Source: Firmicutes bacterium UBA2530
GTDB taxonomy: Bacteria; Bacillota; Clostridia; Tissierellales; Sedimentibacteraceae
Reading direction: 5' to 3'
NCBI GenBank assembly: GCA_002340985.1
Contig: DDNC01000014.1
Span: 128,543-156,792 of the forward strand
Length of the DNA stretch: 28,250 bases
Shown here: positions 1 to 6,429 of the stretch, one piece after another
How positions within the stretch are numbered: the stretch's first letter is position 1
How the letters are laid out: every line of letters begins with the position of its first letter
Translations under genes and position numbers: made by a program
Notes under the pieces: generated by a model
What the model was told of the DNA's origin: nothing
The model's input: only the letters and a program-made list of their open reading frames with translations
The model's database searches: none

Positions 1-1312
1 GGGAGCTGCAAATCCACCGGTTGAAACAGGTGAATGTCCGGTAGGAAACAAAAATAAGGTTGGACTTCGTACACAGAAGGCTGTGTTTGACTTAGGACCT
101 TTGGCAGAAGAAAGAACAATAAAAATGGGCGGCTGCTACTCATGTCCGATACGCTGCCAGTCAAACATGCATATGCCGGAGCTTGAAAAATATGGTTTAA
201 GTCCATATGCAACAAGCACATGTATAGGTTATATAGCACCTGGTACTGCCATGGTGAAGGGCTATAAAGACGGAGAGAAGCAGGGAATGGATTCTCTGAT
301 TACAAAATGTCTCGGTTCAAGACTTGCAGACGATTATGGTATCTGGAGTAACTACGGACAGCTTCCGAGAGACTTCAAATATGCTTATACTACAGGCAAA
401 ATAAAGGAAATGCTTCCTAAAGAAGAATATGACAGCATCAACTGGGAGCTTTTAGAAAGTGGAGATCCGGGCTGGATGGTTGAATACTACGGAAACTTGG
501 CAGGAGATGGCGAGTTCGCTCACATCCTTGACGGACCGTACTGGTTGGATCAAAGATGGAATTTAGGAAAAGAATACTGGGATGCTTACGGAAACAACGT
601 ATGGTCCAAGCTTGGATTCCCTAAACACCACAGCAATGAGGCCGGAGCTCAGGTAGGAACATTAATTAACGCAATGTTCAACAGAGACCCTAACTCTCAT
701 ACTCATATGAATCTGATAGGTGCAGGCCTTCCGTTAGAAATACTTAAAGAAGTAGCCGGAGAGGTTTGGGGTTCGCCTGATGCATTGGATACACCGCAGA
801 ACTACACTCCTATGAATGAATACAAAGCTAAATTTGCAAAATGGTCATTGGACAGAAACTTCCTTCATGACTCTATTACATTGTGTAACTGGGTATGGCC
901 TATGACAGTTTCTCCTTCAAAGGAAAGAAACTACAGAGGGGATACTGCTCTGGAAGCTAAATTCTTCAGCCTTGCAACAGGAATAGAAACATCAGAGGCG
1001 GAATTAGACTTAGCTGCGGAAAGAATAGCAACAATGCATAGAGCTGCTATTGTAAAGCAGATGAACACAATAGATATGAGAAATGAGCATGACCTTGTAC
1101 CTGAGTGGGTATATGAAGCAGATCCTGACAAGCAGGCATTTACAGAAGGTACTGTGAAGCTTGACAGAGAAGATATGCAGCTTGCATTTACTATGCTCTA
1201 CAGAGAATACGGATGGGATGAAAAAACAGGAGCTCCTACAAGAGCAACATTGGAGAGATTGAACATGAAAGATGTTGCAGATGAGCTTGAAAGACTGAAT
1301 TTACTTCCTTAA
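1..1312 (+). CDS. ydhV: YdhV-like AOR-family oxidoreductase, copy 1 (5' end outside window)
   Basis: This is the C-terminal 436 residues of an aldehyde:ferredoxin oxidoreductase (AOR) family enzyme. The frame is open from base 2; the GTG at 83 is an internal valine, not a start. By alignment with the complete copy at 3987, about 264 N-terminal residues lie upstream of the window. Visible features are the cluster motif CYSCPIRC (CX2CX3C) and a distal cysteine in DSITLCNWVW, which corresponds to the DxxGL(C/D) pterin/cluster region of AOR proteins. I recognise the family as YdhV of Escherichia coli, reported to bind a bis-pterin molybdenum cofactor; the physiological substrate is unknown. A hand alignment with copy 2 shows about 47 substitutions over 436 residues and no gaps, so roughly 89% identity. 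It would act in the cytoplasm, passing electrons to the iron-sulfur proteins encoded downstream. Whether the metal is Mo or W cannot be told. Confidence 0.9.
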   Translation, partial: GAANPPVETGECPVGNKNKVGLRTQKAVFDLGPLAEERTIKMGGCYSCPIRCQSNMHMPELEKYGLSPYATSTCIGYIAPGTAMVKGYKDGEKQGMDSLITKCLGSRLADDYGIWSNYGQLPRDFKYAYTTGKIKEMLPKEEYDSINWELLESGDPGWMVEYYGNLAGDGEFAHILDGPYWLDQRWNLGKEYWDAYGNNVWSKLGFPKHHSNEAGAQVGTLINAMFNRDPNSHTHMNLIGAGLPLEILKEVAGEVWGSPDALDTPQNYTPMNEYKAKFAKWSLDRNFLHDSITLCNWVWPMTVSPSKERNYRGDTALEAKFFSLATGIETSEAELDLAAERIATMHRAAIVKQMNTIDMRNEHDLVPEWVYEADPDKQAFTEGTVKLDREDMQLAFTMLYREYGWDEKTGAPTRATLERLNMKDVADELERLNLLP

Positions 1313-1325
1313 ATATATATTGAAC

Positions 1326-1360
1326 AGTAAAATGGGAGAGCATAGCTTTCCTGTTTTACT
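1326..1360 (+). terminator. Hairpin after ydhV copy 1
   Basis: A 16-bp stem (1326-1341 with 1345-1360, loop ATA, three G-U pairs) begins 13 bases after the stop codon. No real U-tract follows, so it may be a weak terminator or an mRNA 3'-end stabiliser that limits expression of the next gene. A related hairpin follows copy 2 at 6102-6140. Confidence 0.6.
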
Positions 1361-1413
1361 ATTTCGAGAGAGATTTGGCGGCATATGATGAGCTACAAAA
1401 ATGAAGGTGTATT

Positions 1414-2505
1414 ATGATACTGGATTATTTATTTGAAAAATTTACAGAAAAAAATCCTCCCACAGTAAACATGAACAGCTGCATTAACAGATTCAGCAAA
1501 GACATAAGGTGCAGAATTTGTCAGGACAGCTGCAGTTTTAATGCGGTGAAGGTGAAAGATAAGAGTGTGGTATTTGACGAGAAGTTGTGTAATAACTGTG
1601 GTATATGCAGAGCTGAATGCCCCACCGCAGCAATAAAAATCAAGGCAACCGGCGAGAGCGGATTGTTTAACAATTCCTCTGAAAAGAAAAACATTGTATT
1701 TTCCTGTACAATGGAAGCAACGGCAGGAAACCTGAAAATAAGCTGTTTAAATGCAATACATCCGGAACTGATTGCTGCTCTTATTATTTTTCACAGAGAT
1801 AAAAAAATTCATTTTAATCTAAGTGGGTGTGCAAGCTGTGAATTGGGATTTAAAGATTCTATATTTATGAAATCCTTCGATAAGGCACTGAAATTTACAC
1901 ATGCCATCGGAATTAAATCTGATTATGAAATACACAGGGATGAAGAAAAGATTTCTCAGTTTGTTGATGAAGAAATATCCAGAAGAGATTTATTCAAGCT
2001 CATAAGGGCGGAATCAGGCAAGGTTGCAGCAAAGACAATAAGTGTAATAACAGACGGAGAGGACTCACTTCCGGTTAGAAGACTGCTGCTTAAGGTGATA
2101 AGCGATCTGGATTTTGAAGTGGATACGGATCACACCGATTTGTTCTGGAATCATTGGAATGTTTCGGAAAAATGTGACGGATGTAAAAAGTGTGAATCTG
2201 TATGCCCGGGAAATGCATGGAAAGTTGAAAATGAAGATGGAGCTATAAAAATATATAATCGACTGGGAAGCTGTTTTAAATGCGGTCTGTGTGAAAAAAA
2301 TTGTCCTATGGGAGCCATAAGCAACTCATTTCCTGTAAAGGTGAAACTTAATGAGTACAATCTTAAGAGAGAAATTGCGCTGACTACATGTAGCACATGC
2401 GGGAAGCAGTTCATTTCAGAAGATAGCGGCAAAGAGCAGTGTAAGGTTTGCATTAAAAAAGAATTGCTTAGAAAAAAAATATCATCTGCTTCAAATTCAA
2501 ATTAA
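1414..2505 (+). CDS. Multi-cluster 4Fe-4S ferredoxin-like electron-transfer protein
   Basis: A 363-residue iron-sulfur protein with no transmembrane segment or N-terminal signal. Cysteine motifs occur in two pairs. The N-terminal pair is C33-x2-C36-x3-C40 and C59-x2-C62-x2-C65-x3-C69-P. The C-terminal pair is CDGCKKCESVCP and CFKCGLCEKNCP. Two CX2C pairs near the C terminus (TTCSTCGKQF, QCKVC) look like a zinc ribbon or rubredoxin-type knuckle. The middle of the protein (about residues 70-250) has no motif I recognise except SRRDLFKL, which resembles a twin-arginine motif but is internal, so it is not an export signal. The ATG at 1414 follows AGGTG with short spacing. Lying between an AOR-family enzyme and tatA/ydhY, it probably shuttles electrons for the YdhV-type enzyme. 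I do not recognise an exact orthologue in the E. coli ydh operon. Confidence 0.8.
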   Translation: MILDYLFEKFTEKNPPTVNMNSCINRFSKDIRCRICQDSCSFNAVKVKDKSVVFDEKLCNNCGICRAECPTAAIKIKATGESGLFNNSSEKKNIVFSCTMEATAGNLKISCLNAIHPELIAALIIFHRDKKIHFNLSGCASCELGFKDSIFMKSFDKALKFTHAIGIKSDYEIHRDEEKISQFVDEEISRRDLFKLIRAESGKVAAKTISVITDGEDSLPVRRLLLKVISDLDFEVDTDHTDLFWNHWNVSEKCDGCKKCESVCPGNAWKVENEDGAIKIYNRLGSCFKCGLCEKNCPMGAISNSFPVKVKLNEYNLKREIALTTCSTCGKQFISEDSGKEQCKVCIKKELLRKKISSASNSN

Positions 2506-2549
2506 TGTAATTATGCAATTGATGCAGATGAAAATTGAGAGGTAGTAAA

Positions 2550-2819
2550 ATGGGTAAGATAGGAACAGGTGAATTAATACTTATATTGGCCATAGCATTG
2601 ATTGTGGTTGGACCTTCAAAGCTTCCTGAGCTTGGAAAAGCAGTGGGTAAAACTCTTAACGAGTTTAAGAAATTCTCCAAGGATATCAAGGAAGATTTAT
2701 CATTAGAAGAAACAGTTAAGAAAATTGAAAAGTCTGATGAACCTAAGGATAAAAAGGCTGAAGAAAAAGAAGAAATAGAATTAAAAGAGAATAAGGAAGA
2801 TGATGACCTGAAGGCTTAA
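2550..2819 (+). CDS. tatA: Sec-independent translocase subunit TatA
   Basis: An 89-residue Tat pore-forming subunit. A short N-terminal membrane helix (about residues 7-20) is followed by the hinge and amphipathic helix VGPSKLPELGKAVGK, typical of TatA/TatE (the usual FG is VG here), then a highly charged lysine/glutamate tail. The frame also allows an upstream TTG at 2535, but ATG 2550 follows GAGAGGTAG and gives the normal TatA start. It sits 44 bases after the 363-aa ferredoxin gene and upstream of a gene with an RR-motif Tat signal, so it may serve that substrate specifically. No tatC is present in the window; it must lie elsewhere if the pathway works. Confidence 0.9.
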   Translation: MGKIGTGELILILAIALIVVGPSKLPELGKAVGKTLNEFKKFSKDIKEDLSLEETVKKIEKSDEPKDKKAEEKEEIELKENKEDDDLKA

Positions 2820-2860
2820 TTGAATCTGCAGGTACCGGTTTCTTATTTTTATAGAAAATG

Positions 2861-2919
2861 CAGCAGAATTTTGTTATGTAATGTAAAAAATATAACGAAA
2901 TTCTGCTGTGTTTTTATTT
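2861..2919 (+). terminator. Rho-independent terminator after tatA
   Basis: A 17-bp stem (2861-2877 with 2892-2908, one G-U pair) with a 14-base loop is followed by TGTTTTTATTT. It ends the ydhV copy 1/ferredoxin/tatA transcript. It is the first element in the 438-base gene-free stretch 2820-3257; the remainder holds two inverted repeats (3009-3051) and a candidate promoter (3114-3141). I see no gene there. Confidence 0.85.
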
Positions 2920-3008
2920 CTTGCAATATGCTGCGTTTTTTTATTAAGATTGAAATTTTTAGCATAAATACTAATGACAGAAATGCATAAAAATAAAAGT
3001 TTAAAATT

Positions 3009-3051
3009 ATACACATAAGTGTATGAAATCGTTATATTATTGGAAATATAA
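3009..3051. promoter_or_regulatory. Two inverted repeats upstream of ydhY, possible operators
   Basis: ATACAC-ATAA-GTGTAT (3009-3024) and TTATATT-ATTGGA-AATATAA (3032-3051) are perfect inverted repeats about 60-105 bases upstream of the candidate ydhY promoter. The first resembles a dimeric regulator half-site pair but does not match the FNR consensus TTGAT-N4-ATCAA. The second is pure AT apart from its spacer and could occur by chance. Confidence 0.3.
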
Positions 3052-3113
3052 TGAAATTCCAACATTTTTTGCTTGTGTTATTTTTTTAGTTGTGTTAAAA
3101 TAAAAACATAGTA

Positions 3114-3141
3114 TTGTTAAATATGTAACTAAAAGTAATAA
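3114..3141 (+). promoter_or_regulatory. Candidate promoter for ydhY-ydhV
   Basis: TTGTTA (3114-3119), a 16-base spacer and TAATAA (3136-3141) give a modest sigma-A match, leaving a leader of about 110 bases before the ATG at 3258. The region is AT-rich, so chance matches are likely. Confidence 0.3.
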
Positions 3142-3257
3142 AACTTTAGTAGTGCTAGGCATGACTATATACCGAACACATAAAGAAGAATTAAATAATG
3201 GACGTAATTAATCTTTAAAGGGATTCTAACAATATTTATTTTGAAGGGAGAGTTACT

Positions 3258-3944
3258 ATGTTTCAAAGAGAGATTGAAGATTTCATTGAAAAGGTAAGAT
3301 CGAGGCGTGAATTTTTAAAGATGAGCGGTAAGGGAGTTGCCGGTATAACTGTAGCAAGTTCTGTGTTAAATCTGATAGGCTGTTCAAACACAAAACCTAC
3401 GGATAATCCACAGGAACCGGCTCCTGAGGTTAAGGTATTTGTTACTCCAACGGGACTTATCATTGCTGAGCCAAACAAATGTACAGGATGTCAGAGGTGT
3501 GAAATGGTATGCACAGTGGCAAATGACGGGAAAATACATCCGTTGATTTCCAGAGTTAAAATCAGCAGAAACTTTAATTATGGTCCTGAAATGACGGATA
3601 ACTACCGCTATGAAAACGGATATTACGGAAATTTCCTGATGACACCGGAAACATGCCGTCAATGTGAAGATGCAAAATGTGCTTCAGCATGTCCGGTTAA
3701 GGCTATAGGCCAAAGTGAAGCCACAGGTGCATGGACGGTTGATAAAAGTGTATGCGTTGGATGCGGAGCATGTGTAAATGCATGTCCATGGCATATGCCG
3801 ACATTAGATCCGGAAATAAGCAAATCAACAAAATGTATTTTGTGCGGCGCATGTGCAGATAACTGCATAACGGGAGCATTGCAGATGGTTTCATGGAAGA
3901 AGCTTGAGGCAATGCTGAGAAGAAAAGGATATATTTTCTCATAA
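3258..3944 (+). CDS. ydhY: YdhY-like Tat-exported four-cluster ferredoxin, putative lipoprotein
   Basis: A 228-residue iron-sulfur protein of the DMSO-reductase electron-transfer subunit type. Residues 15-21 are SRREFLK, a textbook twin-arginine motif, followed by a hydrophobic stretch ending in LIGC42, which fits a lipobox. Export by Tat and lipid anchoring at Cys42 are therefore likely. Four 4Fe-4S motifs follow: C75-x2-C78-x2-C81-x3-C85, then TCRQCEDAKCASACP, CVGCGACVNACP and CILCGACADNC. The overall pattern, including the GKG segment after the RR motif, matches E. coli YdhY, whose gene also lies directly before ydhV. The start is supported by AAGGGAGAG upstream of the ATG. Likely role: membrane-attached electron carrier partnered with the downstream YdhV. 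How a cytoplasmic enzyme exchanges electrons with an exported ferredoxin is not clear from this locus. Confidence 0.9.
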   Translation: MFQREIEDFIEKVRSRREFLKMSGKGVAGITVASSVLNLIGCSNTKPTDNPQEPAPEVKVFVTPTGLIIAEPNKCTGCQRCEMVCTVANDGKIHPLISRVKISRNFNYGPEMTDNYRYENGYYGNFLMTPETCRQCEDAKCASACPVKAIGQSEATGAWTVDKSVCVGCGACVNACPWHMPTLDPEISKSTKCILCGACADNCITGALQMVSWKKLEAMLRRKGYIFS

Positions 3945-3986
3945 CAAATAAATTTAATAATAATGATTTGATTGGAGGAAGAATTA

Positions 3987-6089
3987 ATGGCTAAAATAAC
4001 CGGATGGACAGGAAATTTACTTAGAGTTAACTTGACTACAGGAAACATAAAGACCGAAGATACAATGAAATATAAAGATTTAGTAGGAGGAGCCGGTATC
4101 GGATACAAGATAATATTCGATGAAGTTCCTCAGGGAACTAAAGCTTTTGACGAAGCAAACAAAGTAGTGATTGCAGTGGGACCACTCACAGGAACAACTG
4201 CACCCTGCAGCGGAAGAACCAACATTACTTCGTTAAGTCCGACCAATCCATATCATGCTGTAGCAGACAGCCATATGGGAGGGAACTTTGGAGCATGGCT
4301 TAAATTTGCAGGTTATGACGGAATTATAATAGAAGGTGCTTCAAATAAGCCTGTTTGGCTTAAAATTGAAGATGACAAGATATCTATAGAAGATGCGGGA
4401 AGCTTGTGGGGCAAAGGCGTAATTGACACAACTTATGCCATAAATGAAATCATGGGCAAGGAAGCATGTGTTGCAGCAATAGGACCTGCAGGAGAAAAAC
4501 AGAGAAATCTTGCTTCAATAGTTAACAGCGTAAACCATTCGGCCGGAGGACACGGCGGAATTCTGGGAGCTAAAAAACTTAAAGCTATTGGAGTAAAGGG
4601 AACAAAAGCAGTACATATTGCAGAAGGTAAAGCTCAGGATTGGCTGAAGCTTAATGAATATATGATGACAGACATCATCGGTGCAAACAATCAGCACGTT
4701 GTGCCTAACACTCCGCAGCCATGGGCTGAATATCACAACCCGGGAAGCCGTTGGACTGCACAGCTCGGATTGTTCTGGGGAGCTGCAAATCCACCGGTGG
4801 AAACAGGTGAATGTGCAGCAGGAAACAAGAACAAAGTTGGACTTCGTACACAGAAGGCTGTGTTTGACTTAGGACCTCTCGCAGAAGAAAGAACAATAAA
4901 AATGGGCGGCTGCTATTCATGTCCTATACGCTGCCAGTCAAACATGCATATGCCGGAGCTTGAAAAATATGGACTGAGCCCATACGCTACAAGCACATGT
5001 ATTAACTACAGCTCACCTAATACAGCAATGGTAAAGGGATATTCAGACGGAGAGAAGCAGGGAATGGATTCAATAGTTGCAAAATGTCTTGGCTCAAGAC
5101 TTGCGGACGATTACGGCATCTGGAGCAACTACGGACAGCTTCCAAGAGACTTCAAGTATTTATATAATAGCGGAAAATTAAAAGAAGTTCTTCCGAAGGA
5201 GGAATACGACAGCATTAACTGGGAGCTTTTAGAAAAAGGTGATCCCGGCTGGATGGTTGAATATTACGGAAATCTTGCAGGAGACGGCGAGTTTGCTCAC
5301 ATCCTTGACGGACCATACTGGATTGATCAAAAATGGAATTTAGGTAAAGAATACTGGGATACATACGGAAACAACCTGTGGTCTAAAATGGCATTCCCTA
5401 AGCATCACAGCAACGAAGCAGGAGCTCAGGTAGGAGCGCTTATAAATGTAATATTCAACAGAGACCCTAACTCTCATACTCATATGAATATGATAGGAGC
5501 AGGCCTTCCGTTAGAGATATTAAAGGAAGTAGCAGGCGAGGTTTGGGGTTCTCCGGATGCACTGGATGCACCTCAGAATTATACTCCTATGAATGAATAC
5601 AAGGCTAAGTTTGCAAAATGGTCATTGGACAGAAACTTCCTTCATGACTCCATTACATTGTGCAACTGGGTGTGGCCGATGACAGTTTCTCCTTCAAAAG
5701 CTAGAAATTACAGAGGAGACACTGCACTGGAAGCAAAATTCTACAGTCTTGCAACTGGAGTAGAAACATCAGAGGCTGAATTGGATTTAGCCGCAGAAAG
5801 AATATCAACTCTTCACAGAGCACTGACAATTAAAAACATGAATACTGCGGATATGAGAAATGAGCATGACACTATACCTGAGTGGGTATTTGAAGCAGAT
5901 CCGGATAAAAAGCCGTTTACAGAAGGCACTGTTAAGCTTGACAGAGAAGATATGCAGCTTGGATTGACAATGCTTTACAAAGAATACGGATGGGATGAAA
6001 AAACAGGAGCTCCAACAAGAGCCACACTGGAAAGATTGAATTTGAAAGACGTAGCAGATGAACTTGAAAAGCTAAACTTACTTCCCTAA
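3987..6089 (+). CDS. ydhV: YdhV-like AOR-family oxidoreductase, copy 2 (complete)
   Basis: A complete 700-residue AOR-family oxidoreductase. The N terminus (GWTGNLLRVNLTTG, then VGGAGIGYKI and GPLTGTTAPCSGR) is the AOR N-terminal pterin-binding domain. CYSCPIRC (CX2CX3C) and the late cysteine in DSITLCNWVW supply the cubane ligands and the second pterin region. Length and motif order match E. coli YdhV. An in-frame TTG lies at 3972, but ATG 3987 sits 7 bases after GGAGGA and starts at the family's usual MAKITGW-like position. It lies 42 bases downstream of ydhY and is probably co-transcribed. No signal peptide, so cytoplasmic. Substrate unknown; in the wider family these enzymes oxidise aldehydes or reduce carboxylates and related compounds with ferredoxin. 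The nearly identical copy 1 implies a recent duplication or gene conversion. Confidence 0.93.
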   Translation: MAKITGWTGNLLRVNLTTGNIKTEDTMKYKDLVGGAGIGYKIIFDEVPQGTKAFDEANKVVIAVGPLTGTTAPCSGRTNITSLSPTNPYHAVADSHMGGNFGAWLKFAGYDGIIIEGASNKPVWLKIEDDKISIEDAGSLWGKGVIDTTYAINEIMGKEACVAAIGPAGEKQRNLASIVNSVNHSAGGHGGILGAKKLKAIGVKGTKAVHIAEGKAQDWLKLNEYMMTDIIGANNQHVVPNTPQPWAEYHNPGSRWTAQLGLFWGAANPPVETGECAAGNKNKVGLRTQKAVFDLGPLAEERTIKMGGCYSCPIRCQSNMHMPELEKYGLSPYATSTCINYSSPNTAMVKGYSDGEKQGMDSIVAKCLGSRLADDYGIWSNYGQLPRDFKYLYNSGKLKEVLPKEEYDSINWELLEKGDPGWMVEYYGNLAGDGEFAHILDGPYWIDQKWNLGKEYWDTYGNNLWSKMAFPKHHSNEAGAQVGALINVIFNRDPNSHTHMNMIGAGLPLEILKEVAGEVWGSPDALDAPQNYTPMNEYKAKFAKWSLDRNFLHDSITLCNWVWPMTVSPSKARNYRGDTALEAKFYSLATGVETSEAELDLAAERISTLHRALTIKNMNTADMRNEHDTIPEWVFEADPDKKPFTEGTVKLDREDMQLGLTMLYKEYGWDEKTGAPTRATLERLNLKDVADELEKLNLLP

Positions 6090-6101
6090 ATAAATATTGA
6101 A

Positions 6102-6140
6102 ACAGCAAGACAGGAGAGCACCGCTTTCCTGTCTTGCTGT
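6102..6140 (+). terminator. Hairpin after ydhV copy 2
   Basis: An 18-bp stem (6102-6119 with 6123-6140, loop ACC, one G-U pair). As after copy 1, no U-tract follows. Its sequence differs from the copy 1 hairpin but pairing is kept, so the structure itself appears selected. It opens the 340-base gene-free stretch 6090-6429, whose remainder is the aspS promoter and T-box leader. Confidence 0.65.
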
Positions 6141-6186
6141 ATGCCAGTGTTGCTGAGAATAGAATAAATTTGCTGCCAAAAAACTA

Positions 6187-6215
6187 TTGACAAACAAAGG
6201 GTGGTGTGTTAATTT
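6187..6215 (+). promoter_or_regulatory. aspS promoter
   Basis: TTGACA (6187-6192), 17-base spacer, TAATTT (6210-6215). Initiation just downstream would start the transcript at the foot of the T-box stem I, as expected. Confidence 0.6.
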
Positions 6216-6235
6216 TATTGTAAATATGTTGCTTG

Positions 6236-6410
6236 AGGAAGAGTAATCATAGTTGTGTCGGTTATAGAGAGACAGTTGCGGTGGAATACTGTCATCGGCA
6301 TATGGTGAAGACACCTCTTTAGGGCACAATCTAATTGAGTGGGACGTAAGTCCAAATAGGGTGGCAACGCGGGTTATACTCGTCCCTAACAGGGAGGAGT
6401 TATTTTTTTT
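6236..6410 (+). ncRNA. Aspartate T-box riboswitch leader
   Basis: The leader ends with the conserved T-box sequence AGGGTGGCAACGCGG (6358-6372) and a terminator (6379-6410), directly before aspS. The candidate specifier triplet is GAC (6310-6312), an aspartate codon, in the context GAAGACACC on the 3' side of stem I. The stem base is closed by AAGAG (6239-6243) with CTCTT (6315-6319). The T-box bulge reads TGGC, complementary to GCCA, the expected acceptor end of tRNA-Asp with discriminator G73. Uncharged tRNA-Asp should favour the antiterminator and raise aspS expression. The 5' boundary is approximate. Confidence 0.92.
6379..6410 (+). terminator. Regulated terminator of the T-box leader
   Basis: CTCGTCCCT (6379-6387) pairs with AGGGAGGAG (6391-6399) with one mismatch, followed by a run of eight T (6403-6410). 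It competes with the antiterminator built on the T-box sequence. Confidence 0.85.
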
Positions 6411-6429
6411 GATAAATGTGGAGGTTATT

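Noticed and set aside
83..1312. Copy 1 of ydhV as a truncated 409-aa gene or pseudogene starting at GTG 83
   Set aside because: The frame is open to the window edge and aligns without gaps to copy 2, so it is cut by the window rather than truncated.
3040..3062. Second possible terminator TTGGAA...TTCCAA followed by CATTTTTT
   Set aside because: The stem is only 6 bp of mostly A/T pairs with an 11-base loop, too weak to call, and it overlaps the stronger inverted repeat at 3032-3051.
2874..3065. Minus-strand frame of 63 codons in the tatA-ydhY spacer
   Set aside because: It crosses the tatA terminator, is biased by AT composition, and has no ribosome binding site that I can see.
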